Below, piece by piece: positions 43,900 to 55,189 of a stretch of 64,000 bases of DNA. The stretch is taken from contig CAJNDS010002336.1 of assembly GCA_905221605.1 (NCBI GenBank), forward strand, positions 163,208 to 227,207, written 5' to 3'. Each line of letters starts with the position of its first letter. The stretch's first letter is position 1. The notes beneath the pieces are model-generated. The model was not told the origin of the DNA. It made no database searches and saw only the letters and a program-made list of their open reading frames with translations. Origin of the DNA: Symbiodinium natans (taxonomy: Eukaryota; Sar; Dinophyceae; Suessiales; Symbiodiniaceae). Both the position numbers and the translations under genes were made by a program.

Positions 43900-46800
43900 C
43901 CCTAGGGGTTTATATAGATGGAAACTAAAACAAACATTCCCAAGAGGGCTAGGGTAGTGACGTGCCGTTTTGTTGCCGTCTCTCGCACGCGGCGCCTGTA
44001 GCACAGCTCTGCCTGATGAGCTGAGGAACCGAAGATTCCGCGCCTCAAGCAGCAAGCTATCGAGGTGCATTTACGTTGTTGCTTATTTGATTTTCGCTTA
44101 TTTCTTGTATATTTGTGTATATATATATATACACATATAATTATTTGTATATTATATATATATATATTGCGACTTCCAAGCCTGGCACGACACCCTCGCG
44201 CTAAGTTTGGCCAGGTGACCCATCGTGAGGCCACAACTTCTGGAGTGAAGGATACAGAGAAGGCGACACTTTCATGCGGAGCCACTGTAAAGGGCAACCG
44301 GCAATCCAGCACCTGTCAGCAAGATTGGGTGTCTTGACCAAAACGCACGCAGAAATCCGCTCGCGCGCCTCAAAGCCGAAAGCGCTACAGCCTGGGATGC
44401 CGCCGATGTTCACTTCTGTCACCTCTGCGGGAGGCTGCCCATGACACACTCACCCAGCAGGGAATGTCTGTCCCTTTTGCATCCGGACTCTTGTGGGTGT
44501 GTCTGTCCCTTTTTTTGCATCAGGACTTGTGCAATCGCCAGAAAGTGTGTCTGTCCCTAAACCCTAAGCCCTAAGCCCTAGACGCTAAACCCTAAACCCT
44601 AATCCCTCCCCGACCTCGACCGGAAGCTCGCAGTCGTTGGTGGCCATGAGGCTTCTGGTCACGGCAACGCGTCGATGCTGGCGCCACCAGGAAGGCTGGG
44701 ACCTTAAGGTGACTGCTGGCTAGAAGGGAATGAAGGAATGAGGTACCCTATATAAATCCCTTAAAGGGTAGATATATATATATATATGCATTTCTTTTTT
44801 AAAGGGGGATTTAGGGTACCTCATTCCATAATTTTTTCCTAACCAAAAGTAAGTAAGGTGATACGGCCTGTGGCCCACCTTCCTCTTCCGTATGTTAAGG
44901 GCGACAGTTCATAGAGGAGCCATGACATTTCGGACAAGACTCCCCAAGCCATCTGCGTCCGATACAAAGCCTCAGGAACAAGATTTTCTGCACGGGCCAT
45001 GCAGCATGCCTGTAGCATGCTTGAGACGTTGAAGATGTTGATAGGTTGTAGGGGTTGTAGGGGTTGTAGGGGTTGTAGGGGTTGTAGGGGTTGTAGGGGT
45101 TGTCGGGGTTGTAGGGGTTGTAGGGGTTGTAGGGGCTGTAGGGGCTGTAGGGGGTTGTAGGGGTTGTAGGGGTTGTAGCCTGGCCGTTACAGCCCTGTTG
45201 TGCAATTTCTGCTCCTGCTAGACCAAGAGGCCCCCCTGGCTGCCATTCGAAGCGGTCAACCAGGACAACCATGCAGGTTCGCTACCTTCTGCATCATGTG
45301 TGAAGTTGCCATCCTTGGCATTGAGGCATGTATTTGTGGAAGCACATGCTGCGGTTACGTGTCGGCGGAGCTCGTTGCAAGGAAGAATCCGACTGATTTC
45401 TTCTTGCTGCAAGCTTTCCCAAACTTTGGAAGGCGCCTTTCCACGCTCTGCACACGCACCATTCTCCCCACACTCCATGCTTGTTGGCACAAAGCGCTCC
45501 TACATCGTCGGCCCCGAAGTCGGCAGTTGTCAGGTTGAATTCCTCAGACGTCGCAGGCGTGTCCCTTCGATGTGTCTTGCATCACTCAGAAGAAAGCCCT
45601 CAGGCCTGCCAAGGGCAGGCGCGATTTTAGCGATTTCAAGGCGCAAGGACTTTTTGCTGACTTGCAGCGCCATACCGACCGACGGCCCGCTGTTTTCGAC
45701 ACACGAGAGGATACGGTACGGGATGCACTGGATTAAGCCAAGTGGCCAGGACACCTTCGGGAAAAACAAGGCGGCTCGAGCCACCGTGGCCCGTGAGCTC
45801 GACTTGATGCAGTGCAGTGAGGTTGTTTCGCACATACAGAGTGGTCCGGTACCTCGGTCAAGGGGCAACCCGCGCAGAACTCGCGCAGTTTGGCAGCTTG
45901 GCAATAGTAGGCCGGCAGAAGACATGGCCAAATGATGTCTATATACTTTGTATGTGTGTTCGCGTTTATGTATCCACAAAATTATTCTTCCAAACGTTCT
46001 ATATAGATATATACATACATACTCCTTCATTCTGTATACATGCACATCTCACACATTGCCAGATTCTGCCCGGGCACTGCGCGTGTTGGAAGGGCTCGAA
46101 GATGATCGGGCCAACGGAGGCTTCACCTAGAGCCTCGACGTGCCACACCTGCCCCGCATTCACATGGCATTTTTTTTGAACCCGCGCTGTGCTACTGCCT
46201 TAGACGGGAATATACTATGTAATAAGTAATTATTTATGTAGTAAGTATGATACACCTACTGTACTACCTTCTTTCAATCAACGTGTCAACGTTGTAGCTG
46301 TGAGTACATGGAGGGGAGTGCGGCACCCGTGGACTCCGCTGTTGGTGGAATTGGCACAGTACAAGCACGCAACGGCCGAAAGTTGGGATGTTCCCCCTTC
46401 TAAGCGGGTACTATAATCCCTATTAAGAAGCTGCTAGTATAAGGGGTACTATAATCCCCATTAAGGAGCTGCTAGAACAAGGGGGAAACCTCCCAAGCCG
46501 AAAGTTGTAAAACGCAAGAATGGGCGCGGCCTTGCCATCAGCTTCGGCTCCAAGATGGAAGGCCCTACCACCGGCGCAGTCGGCTGCCAGGCTGGCTGAG
46601 CTCCCTTCCTGAGAAACTCCACACTGATTATAATATTTGGTATTACATTCTTTTATACTAGTTTATATTATATTATGGTATGTTATGTTATATTCTGTTA
46701 TATTCGGTGATATTATATATGGGAATGACAGAACATGCCAGACGCTGCCTGCGCCAGGGAGGACACAGAAATCTGGGTGTCGTTGTCTGCGCTCCCACGA

Positions 46801-47665
46801 GACTTCGCGGCCTTGTTCAGCGTCCAGATACATGGCCGTCCCGATACATGGCTTTACAACGCAGCAAACGCTAGGAGTACTTACTAACTAGCTGCTTCGT
46901 CAACACCAGGTGTATTGGTGTTATACAACGGCTTTCGGACGGCGGCTGCTGCTGCTAAGGCAGCGGCAGAGCAAACCGGAAACACGAGTTGCAGCGCCTC
47001 GACTCGTGGCTCGTGCAAGGGGGCCGGGAGGTCAACAAAGAAGAGCTCTGCGAGGATGCGGAATTGCAGCCAAGTGACCAAGGGAGACTCCGATGGATTT
47101 TGAACTAGCAGCCAACCTCACAGATGAACCACGACATGCAAGGTGAGGTGCACGAGAAGGCCTCTGGGGTGTTTACGAAGCGACAAGGCTTAAGGCTCTC
47201 CGACGCATTCCCACTACGACCAAACCGCCAAGCTGGTTCAGGTTCTGTTAGCCACCACCACATGGCTGAAGATGATCCCGGGAGTTAAATTGCGACCCCA
47301 GACCCCACATCCAAAGGCCTTGATGGCAAACCCAGGGTAGAAAGCAAACGAAAGCCAAGCGTCGGGTCTTTGAGGCACCCACTTGAGTAAGGTCGAAGGA
47401 CAGGAGTGGCTCGAATAGAGAGTGTGGTTGCATCAGAGATGCCTGTACCTCCGTGCCCCAACAAGTTCAGCATGTTGCCGCAGATTCAGCCCTACATCAG
47501 TACATTCACTTGCATCGGTGTTCCTACGCTTGCGATCACGTCACAGTCAAGGTGGCCCCAGCAACTATGTTCGTGTCGAATATCAGCGTCGCTTCGATCT
47601 CTGACGTGCCTCTACCTCGCCAAGGGGCCAACATTGCGGAGCGCAAGACAAGTCCGCTCTAGCAG
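43900..47665 (-). CDS. Exons of a beta-rich protein, family uncertain
   Basis: Coding-like minus-strand segments: [20 protein letters not shown] (near 47.62-47.54 kb), [20 protein letters not shown] (47.45-47.39), [20 protein letters not shown] (47.08-47.0), [20 protein letters not shown] (45.71-45.62), [20 protein letters not shown] (45.44-45.36), [20 protein letters not shown] (44.42-44.36) and [20 protein letters not shown] (44.31-44.24). The last and first resemble strands of Ig-like ASH/MSP-type domains found in ciliary proteins such as HYDIN, where PFTV-P-x-S-V-x-F-x-V-x-F is common. This is a weak resemblance from two short strands. If correct, a large axonemal gene would fit. Introns include an introner-like element (46383-46496) and a (TTGTAGGGG)n tract. 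Confidence 0.35.
44466..44560. repeat. Tandem GTGTGTCTGTCCCT repeats
   Basis: The word TGTCTGTCCCTTTT/TGTCTGTCCCTAAA occurs three times with about 43-bp spacing, with GCATC(C/A)GGACT between the copies. The last copy leads straight into the CCCTAAA array. Confidence 0.7.
44555..44605. repeat. Degenerate CCCTAAA array
   Basis: CCCTAAACC, CCCTAAGCC and CCCTAGACG variants; preceded by three GTGTCTGTCCCT direct repeats at 44466-44560. Confidence 0.8.
44735..44828. mobile_element. Introner-like element, family IV
   Basis: Ends GGAATGAGGTACCCTATATA and GATTTAGGGTACCTCATTCC (near-perfect inverted repeat), interior CCCTTAAAGGGTA with a TATATA run. Second copy at 53.02-53.11 kb. Confidence 0.75.
45040..45178. 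repeat. (TTGTAGGGG)n minisatellite
   Basis: About 15 nonamers TTGTAGGGG with a few CTGTAGGGG and TTGTCGGGG variants. On the minus strand it would read as Pro-Tyr-Asn repeats. It is probably an intronic telomere-like variant, although a repeated peptide cannot be excluded because the minus frame stays open into a flanking coding-like segment. Confidence 0.9.
46383..46496. mobile_element. Family I element with an 8-bp target-site duplication
   Basis: 114 bp, ends TTGGGATGTTCCCCCTTCTA and CAAGGGGGAAACCTCCCAA, internally duplicated (ACTATAATCCC twice). It is flanked by a perfect 8-bp direct repeat GCCGAAAG (46375-46382 and 46497-46504), direct evidence of insertion as a DNA element. Confidence 0.85.
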
Positions 47666-47669
47666 TATA

Positions 47670-47774
47670 CTTTGAGGTTCACGGTACTTATAACCCACTC
47701 ATAAGCCCCTTAAGTGGGATATAAGCACAGACATATATATATATATATGCAATTGGTACATGCACCTCCAAGTA
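47670..47774. mobile_element. Introner-like element, family V
   Basis: Ends TACTTTGAGGTTCACGGTACT and GGTACATGCACCTCCAAGTA; interior CATAAGCCCCTTAAGTGGGA shared with the 5.5-kb copy, plus a TATATA run. Confidence 0.72.
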
Positions 47775-47874
47775 CTGGTGCTTGCAGTGGAGCAGCCATT
47801 GGAATTTGTGACTGACTTCTGGCGGGCCATCCACTTCTCCAGGAAGTCCAGCCTAAGAATCCATGAGATCAGCT

Positions 47875-48025
47875 CTGCTGTACTATACTATACACAATAT
47901 ACTATAATATACTATAATAAACTATAATATACTATAATATATACTATAATATACTATAATATACCTGAAAATGCTATACTATACAAAAATATACTATGAT
48001 ATACTATCATATAATGTCATATAGT
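47875..48025. repeat. TATACTATAA low-complexity block
   Basis: About 150 bp of TACTATAATA words. Confidence 0.85.
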
Positions 48026-48092
48026 AATTAGCTGATTCCGGCTATTCGCGTCAACAGCCGATGCTCCAGCGTTCAGCAACACCTAACACTGG

Positions 48093-48155
48093 ACAATAGT
48101 AGGATTCCCTTATAGTAAGGACCCCAATAAGGTACCCCTAATTTCGGAAACCTCC
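48093..48155. mobile_element. Family II element remnant
   Basis: Carries AGTAGGATTCCCTTATA, AGGACCCCAATAAGGTACCCC and TTTCGGAAACC, matching the interior and one end of the 59.2-kb copy. The other end is missing. Confidence 0.55.
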
Positions 48156-48299
48156 GGTTCATGCCGAAGATTTGCCAGAAAACGTCAGTGGGGAGTCCCA
48201 TGGAACAGCTTCGCCGGAGACAGCAGCAGCAAGCGCCCCACGGGAGGCATCCTGCTGGAAGACGCAGGAAGAATAAAAAGACTTGATCTATGAACTTCA

Positions 48300-49420
48300 C
48301 GTGAACTCAATTATATTCTACTGAATTTGCTATTGAACTTCTATTGAATCCTATTGTTTCTCCAGGCCCCGGATAAGACTACTGGATGGGCCTCAGCTGC
48401 TGTTGCGCCTCGGGAGTCGACATCTGATGCACAATCTTCGTGTGGCCCATAGAAAGTGCACGGCCCTACCCAAAATGCTTCCAGAGCGCCGTGTAGCGGC
48501 CCAAGCGAAGCCGCCTTCATCTCACGCTACGTTGGTGACGCAGCTTACGATGTGGGCATGTGAGGCTAGAGGACACAGGAACGCATAAAGGCAGGAGTCA
48601 TACGGATGCAGAAGCATTGCGGGCTGCAGGGTCTCAGTTCTAGGGGCTCCCAACTAGCAAGCATGCGAAGCATCTGCGGCGCACCTTTGCTGGGTCGTAG
48701 TAGACCCGTACCTGGGCAATGATGGGGCATGCCAGGCGCTGAAACCATCCCATGTTCGCCCTCGCTGCAGCCCTGAGATCCTATGCTCTGCAGACACTCC
48801 CATTCTCATGATTATACACACCCTTAGGCCTTAGGCCCGAAAAAACTATCACAGCCACATCTCCACCTTTGCGGCCGGGCTGCTACCTCGGTCCGCGCCA
48901 AAGGCTTCAGGGTCTTGGTAAGGAGCTCTGGAGTGATCCGGCTGTCGGTTGAGCGGACTGCGCGAACAAGGATGCTCTACTGAGGGCCATGATGGGCTCT
49001 CACATGGTTCTGGGCGTTTGGGGGACTTAGAGGGGGAGTACGTTCACATGGGGAATTAGGGGGTGGGGAGTATCCGCATCGAGGCCCTCCAGACCGGCTC
49101 CTGCATTGAGCTGCAGGGGCTGCTCGAACGTAGAACGAGCTGCCACGACGCGGCTCTGCACCTTGTCTCATAAAATCCGACAGCTGAGGAGGAGAATGGG
49201 ATCTAAGAATCCAGCATGATCACTGAGTGGTACTTGTGTTGGCATCGGCTGCTCTTGGTTTGGCGGGGCAACTCAATCAAGCAAAACTAGAATATGCAAT
49301 CAGCAGTGGTGTCGCCACCAGCGACAGCACCTCAAAGAAACGCTGATAGCAAAACAAACATCATGGCTTAAATATCCTTAATTAGGCTTAATTATCCCTA
49401 AATGGAGGGGGGTAGTAGGG
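48300..49420. other. Stretch with no recognisable exon
   Basis: I see short open frames on both strands but nothing with family motifs or paired splice signals. It contains a truncated element end (48093-48155, just left) and a TATA-rich block at 47880-48020. Confidence 0.35.
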
Positions 49421-49421
49421 A

Positions 49422-49524
49422 ACCCTAAACCCTAAACCCTAAACCCTAAACCCTAGACCCTAGACCCTAAACCCTAGACCCTAAACCCTAAACCCTAAAC
49501 CCTAAACCCTAAACCCTAAACCCA
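49422..49524. repeat. Telomere-like CCCTAAA array
   Basis: About 14 units, three with CCCTAGA. Opposed to the TTTAGGG array at 49628. Confidence 0.93.
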
Positions 49525-49612
49525 CGAAAACAGGCTGCACCTGCCCCGGAAACGACGCTTCGAAGCGTAGGCTGGCAGGTGAGAAACTGAGGCTGCCCAA
49601 TACACTCTCATA
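49525..49612 (-). CDS. Exon flanked by opposed telomere-like arrays
   Basis: The minus strand reads YESVLGSLSFSPASLRFEAS then FPGQ between a TGCAG|G acceptor (about 49612) and a CAG|GTGCAG donor (about 49542). A TTTAGGG array (49628-49694) lies on one side and a CCCTAAA array (49422-49524) on the other, so each flanking intron carries an array pointing toward or away from this exon. The short beta-prone peptide is unidentified. Confidence 0.45.
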
Positions 49613-49627
49613 CCTGCAGGGGGGTGT

Positions 49628-49694
49628 AGGGTTTAGGGTTTAGGGTTTAGGGTTTAGGGTTTAGGGTTTAGGGTTTAGGGTTTAGGGTTTAGGG
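49628..49694. repeat. Telomere-like TTTAGGG array
   Basis: Nine perfect units. Together with 49422-49524 it brackets the exon at 49.54-49.61 kb. Confidence 0.93.
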
Positions 49695-49859
49695 GGTTGC
49701 TGATGCACCGCGCTTCACCATTACACAAATTCTGCAAGGTCAGGTTCTGTTGAACTGGGTAGAGCAACCGCCCGTGCAGAACCCCACCTGATCCTCAAGA
49801 CGATTTTTTCGCCGCGCTTTGTGACCAGCGTTACGCTGGCATTCCTCGGCTGCCATGTC

Positions 49860-52800
49860 AGAAGCTATGCCTACAGAAGCAGCTGACAAAATACTGCAAG
49901 GCGGCAACGTTGCTTGCACCAAGTGGCACTGGAGGTGCACTAGCAGTAGTGGGCTCCTGTTGCATCTCTCCTCTCATCCTCCCATGAACATGCCAAAATG
50001 CCAAAACTCGGTTGCGGTCCTGAGCTAGCACCTCAAGGGTCAAAGCTAATCGATGACCGGCTTGCAGTGTTAGCACCTTGGCATTCGAAACATTAGGACT
50101 TTGGGGGGGGGGGCTGCCTTGTTCCCACCACCCCTTCTTTCATCCCACGGGAGATTGAGGCTTCCAAAGCTTGGATCGCCACTTTCTTCGTGTGCGACTG
50201 CCTGGGTATTGGTCTGGATCCTCGAATCTGCTGTCCCTCCCGAGGCGCAGATCATGGAAGGGCGCAGAAGAAACAGGATGGGGGTGCAGTCAGCACCGGG
50301 CCTGGGGGCTGTAGATGCCATCCATGTGGAGGCTGATGCTGGGATGACTGAAACTGAAACTCTCGATGGTCACGTTGACCGGGTTCGGGTTCCTCGGCGT
50401 GGCCATGTGCCATCTCCCCCCCCCCCCAGGAGTGCACGAGCAAGCTCGGCTTATTTCATGAAGCGCCATAAGGAAGTGCACTGCCTTGTGCATCCAATTG
50501 GCGAGATATTGATTCCTCAGCTGCTTGCATGTCTGCAGAGGAGGCCGAAGGAAAGTGTAGAAGCCAAGGGTGTATAGCGATCCGCACATAATTGGGAAGA
50601 TATCCCTCTTAACCCGTAAACCCTCCGTGGGACTCGCAGGGAACCTGCCTAAACTGCAGAAAGCCCAGCGTCGAGATCGTCGGACCTCTGAGACACTCAG
50701 CAGGCCCATGTCCTTGACAGCAAGGAATATGAGTGGGGGCGAAGACTTGGCACGAACATCCTAGATTTGATGGGAGGGTGAAGTGTCAGAGCTCCAGCTC
50801 TTTTTTGGAAGCCGAAGACACGACAGCAACTCAGGCTGAGGAAGGGCTGTGAAGAGGAATCAAGGAAACGACATCGTCAAAACCGCAAGCTCACACCGAA
50901 CTCAACGAACTCTGGACGTCTTCCACTCTCATACTTCGTTGTAGCACAAGTCAAAGATATTCACTTGTGCAGCTCAGCTGCCAGTGCCAGGCTACTTGTT
51001 GCCATACTGCACTCCTGCACCTCGCCATGCTCTACCTGGCATGCTGCGGGAACATTGCCTTTTCATCGACCGCACGCGCACAGAGATGCTCAGCCTGGCA
51101 TGTTCAATAAAGGGTCTCTAGAACTAGCATTGCTTACGAACCCCCCGAAAAGATAAAAAATATTCCTTACAAGGGTAGTATAGGGATTTATAAATTCTTC
51201 TTTTGGGGTTCTTAAGCAAATAGTAGAGAACCAGTCACGTGCTCCTGGGATCCCTCATGGTGTGGCGGGTGCTCCTTGTCACTCATGGCTGCCAAGCTAA
51301 GCTACAAACCCACCGCACCTGACAGTGAAGCTTCCCGTGGTAGACTTGCAAGGGGATCTTCATGGCCTTCAGAACTTTGAAGTCTACGAAGGGCACAGGG
51401 CTTGGGGATGGAGAGGCAACAGTCCGCCAGGGCCCCCACTGTGACATTGGTCGCCAACTCCAGGTCTCTTGTGCAGAGAATCTGGGTCAAGCAGACCATC
51501 AATCGGCGCTCTGCGGCTGTTGTGATGAAAACAGCGTCTTCTTCTCAGCTCGCGGCACTGCTTCCGTTGGAGGTGTACTCCAAGTGCATGAGGGATGTCG
51601 CCTTGGAGGGGCGGCATGCAACATCATGATGTCTCCCTTGCTGCCATCTCCACTGGGCTGAAACATGCTGCAAGCAAGACACCTCCCCCGGCTGTAGGAC
51701 AATATCTGACTGGAAATGAGAGATCTTGAAGTTGGGATCCTGTTGCAGGTCACGAACCTTCTGCGCAACTCGCCAAGCTGCGTCTTTAACGCTCAAGATG
51801 CCTCGATCTTCGCAGATTTTATTTGGATTGGAACCTCAGCTCACACAAACAGCTATCCAGGGCAATATACTTTCGCCATATATATATATACATATATATA
51901 TATACGTATATACTTATATATAAGGAAATATGAGATGTATATATATATATAATACATAACATACGATTGCTGTAGAATGCATACTACATCATACATCATC
52001 TAAAGCACACTGTATCTACGTCCTGTAAAATGCAATATTGCAAGATAAAGGTTACGTAACATATACTGAATACTACTAAAGGTGTGTGTGTGTGTGCATA
52101 CATATATGCTACTACACAAACAACATATTACAAGAAGTAGTGGGTATATACGGTAACTCAAAGATGTCCATTTGTTTACATACTGTGCATCATATTTTAC
52201 GATGTATAACTATACGTATGATCACGGAGGGGTCCTTTCTGCAGCACATGACATTGCTTTGCCGAGGCTCGGAAAAATTGTTGGAAACCATGATTGCTCG
52301 CATCGTGGATGTGACCCTCCCTGGAGTAGACAGAAACTTGGTCTTGTCGTTCATGAAACCTTGCACTCGTTGACTGGAAAAATCACCATCATGACGCAGG
52401 CACTTCCCTCGCACCCGCAACTGCTTGGAGGTGACCCATCCTACGTTTGCGACCAGGTTGCCTAAGGAACCATAGAGCACCTCAAGGCGTGTGGCAGTTT
52501 CGCAACCAGGCTCGAGATGATTGTTTACTGCAGAAGCACGCAGTGCCCCTGGATTTTGCCAACGAGAAGAATCACGCGCACTGCGTCTACAGGGAGATTA
52601 AGCATTCCAGGGACTTCGATCGCGGAGCTCAAGCGGATACCGATCAGTCGGGGAATTCCTAGGCATCCTCAAAATGTGTGTGAGGTCAAGATCCCCAACC
52701 ACATATGGTATCCATTGTGTTTTATGTGTTGTTGTAGATTCTATGTTATCTCTTGCATGTTGTATAACAGTATCATCCACTAGAACAAGAGCGTTGGAAT

Positions 52801-53870
52801 GCTAGGGCCATGTGATGTAGCTAACATCACTCAACCACCTGCACACGACATAATGACATAGCACACTCACATCCGGGGCCATTTGGTCCAGTGCAGCCAT
52901 CACCCCGCAGATCTCCGCAGCTAAGGCGCGTTCGCCTTGTAAGGCACGTCCATGGTCGCGGAAACCGCATCTGTGTCGTTGACGATGAGCTGTAGCTTGC
53001 CTGGGTGCTTATTTTTGGTCAGTAGGGAATGGGGGAAAGAGGTACCCTATATTATCCCCTAAAGGGTATTATATAAAGGGATACGACGGCCCTAATTCTC
53101 TCATTCCCTGCTAAGCAGCAGTAAGGGTGTGAGGTTGTGCTGCACTTTTTCTCCAGCTTTCTGCGCTCGGATAACTATGGGTACCTCGGCCCTAGCCCGA
53201 GCAAGCCAACGCAAACACCAAGTCATAGCCTACCATCTGCTTAAGAACCTCCAAAAAAGAAAAAACATGATCATCCCTATATTGATTCTTATAAGGGAAA
53301 ATTTGGGGGGGGGGGGGGAGGGGTTCTTGAGCAATTGGTAGTAGCCAGGTTCATTTGACATAGCCAAGTGGCCCTGGACTTGGCCTTCTCTGGAGCCATG
53401 GTATGTCACTTTGGCGAAGCGCACTTGTGAACCAGAAGCCACACTAATGCCTTCGGGAATATGGGAATCTGATGGATCAAGAACTTCCCTTCCTACGTGG
53501 CAAGTCACCTGGCTCCTTGCTCTAGGGCACTACGCAGAGGAGAAACATCCGAATCTTACGCTGACTTCAGGCCGCACCCGCGATAAGGCACTTAACCGCA
53601 ATTTCGGTAATCCATCGTGCCTTTCTTGTGATCGAAGCCAGAGATCTGAAGATTCGGATTCCTCGACTGTGTTGAGCCCATTGCACATTGACAGTTCCCT
53701 GCTCTCACACTAGGTCTCACAGCTAACGGGATATGTGTTCCCAGCACAATGCGGTGGCAGGCTTCTGCGTTGGATCGAAAAGAGACAGCAGTTGTATCGG
53801 CTGTGGGTTCAGATTCGTCACGGAAAGCCAAATAGATCCTTGGCCATGCCAACATACCAGACTCCAATTC
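49860..53870 (-). CDS. Exons of unidentified protein(s)
   Basis: Minus-strand coding-like segments include YLAFRDESEPTADTTAVSFR (53.84-53.74 kb), DPSDSHIPEGISVASGSQVR (53.48-53.40) ending AMSNEPG at a GC donor (53345) and spliced to GYDLVFALACS at 53229, TSKQLRVRGKCLRHDGDFSS (52.44-52.37), VKDAAWRVAQKVRDLQQDPN (51.79-51.72), RRLMVCLTQILCTRDLELAT (51.51-51.44), SLYTLGFYTFLRPPLQTCKQ (50.58-50.52), NPVNVTIESFSFSHPSISLH (50.38-50.31) and RVLAFWHVHGRMRGEMQQEP (50.01-49.95). Their frames, phases and composition support real exons of at least one long gene on the same strand as its neighbours. The sequence suggests mixed soluble and extracellular-like beta segments; no family is recognised. Confidence 0.4.
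51129..51228. mobile_element. Introner-like element, family III
   Basis: Ends TGCTTACGAACCCCCC and GGGGTTCTTAAGCAAATAGTA. The interior contains TTCCTTACAAGGGTAGTATA. Matches the 35.3- and 53.2-kb copies. Confidence 0.75.
51880..51960. repeat. TA microsatellite
   Basis: ATATATATACATATATATAT-type run with a TATACTTATA interruption. Confidence 0.85.
53023..53110. mobile_element. Introner-like element, family IV
   Basis: Begins AGGGAATGGGGGAAAGAGGTA and ends CTAATTCTCTCATTCCCT, with the internal family words GGTACCCTATATTATCCCCT and AAAGGGTATTATAT. Only about 120 bp from the family III element at 53231. Confidence 0.7.
53231..53341. mobile_element. Family III element forming an intron, 5-bp target duplication
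   Basis: Ends TACCATCTGCTTAAGAACC and GGGTTCTTGAGCAATTGGTA, flanked by TAGCC on both sides (53226-53230 and 53342-53346). On the minus strand the duplicated GGCTA gives a GC donor (53345) and lets GGTAG|G act as acceptor (53230). The joined frame reads NEPG-YDLVFALACS. Confidence 0.8.
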
Positions 53871-53999
53871 AATTCAGTACGTACCCTACCACAGCCTATC
53901 GCACCAGCCTGACGGCCCGGCTTGGACTGCAAACGGCTTGCCCAGACTTGCAGTCCAGCCGCTAGCCTGGATAGAGGAGACCAGCGTCTGGAAATCAAC

Positions 54000-55030
54000 T
54001 ATGTCAGGTGATATCCTCGGCTTTTCCAGGTGACATCTTCTCATGAGGCCCTCAGGTAGGACTAGCAGACAAGCATCTGAAGTTGCCTTCGAGCGGCTTG
54101 ATACCAGACGATCTCACTACCCCGAGGGTCACGGGCACCACAATACGTGGCACTTCCGATTCCATCTTTACTTCCACAAATCCTTACGATCAGTCAGCCG
54201 GTCCGAGCTTGTGGGCTACCTCGTGAACACATGCTCCAGCTACGCCTGGGTGCACACGATGCCTATTCAGCCTATTCAACTCCGGCTTTTCTCTGTCATC
54301 GTTGACATGGACCCGTCTGCCAAGCTCCAAAAATCGCTCGGCACAACTAACCGCTTTTCAGCTCAGTGGCCTTGGTAGTGACCTCGGCAGGACTGACGAT
54401 CTCTCATGTCACGCTGCACGTCACGCGTTCATCTTCACAGCAGTTTTCGGCAAGCTTCCTTGCTGCAACGTGAACTTCGCGTAGCCCACAATGCCATGTT
54501 CCTCTGGCGGAACAAGCCAGTCCTGGAGAAGGCACGTGCACGTGCGCGTTTACATGGGCAAGCACATGTAAATTATCCAATGCTTGTCTCAGCAGGGTTC
54601 TAAACTGCAGCTTGACAATGCTCGAGACAAGCAGCTCTACCGGCCCGCTCGGCCAGGATAAAGCTGCTGCCCGTGGGACTGTTCTTGTGGCCAACCTGGG
54701 ATGGCAGGAAGCGTGTCCACAAAGCATGGCACGCTGTTTCGCGACCCTTCGCATGGGGCCGTTCGCTGCCCTGCGTACTGTATCGTCTGGCAAGGCAGTG
54801 CATCACTCACGGCTGCTTGGGACTCGGAAAACCACACATCATGCCTGACTCCCCCCACCCCTAAAGTCTCCAAGATGCAAGCTATTTCTTAGGCATGGCG
54901 CTTGGCGAAGTTCATCAGGCGCAAGCAGCTGAATGAAAGACTCATTTGTGGAAACCTGGCCCCCAAGCAGACACCCAAAAGAGACCTCGCATCTTGTTTA
55001 CTTTTCTACATCGAATTCTGAACAGCTGCA
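54000..55030. other. Region without a resolvable gene
   Basis: Both strands have moderately long open frames (for example minus 54793-54404, plus 54043-54378) that overlap each other. No motif or splice pattern tells which, if any, is coding. Confidence 0.3.
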
Positions 55031-55034
55031 GTCC

Positions 55035-55172
55035 CTAAACCCTAAACCCTAAACCCTAAACCCTAAACCCTAAACCCTAAACCCTAAACCTAAACCCTAA
55101 ACCCTAAACCCTAAACCCTAAACCCTAAACCCTAAACCCTAACCCTAAACCCTAAACCCTAAACCCTAAACC
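55035..55172. repeat. Telomere-like CCCTAAA array, about 19 units
   Basis: The longest CCCTAAA array in the window, with two short units (CCTAAA and CCCTAA phase slips). It abuts the exon-like segment ending at about 55175; the terminal GGCGGTTTAG could act as donor. Confidence 0.95.
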
Positions 55173-55189
55173 GCCGACCGGCCCACCTG

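Noticed and set aside
45040-45178. Pro-Tyr-Asn repeat protein on the minus strand
   Set aside because: More simply a TTGTAGGGG telomere-like minisatellite. Kept as a remote possibility only because the frame stays open into a coding-like segment.
55035-55172. True chromosome end
   Set aside because: Unique sequence with exon-like segments continues on both sides, so this is an internal array.
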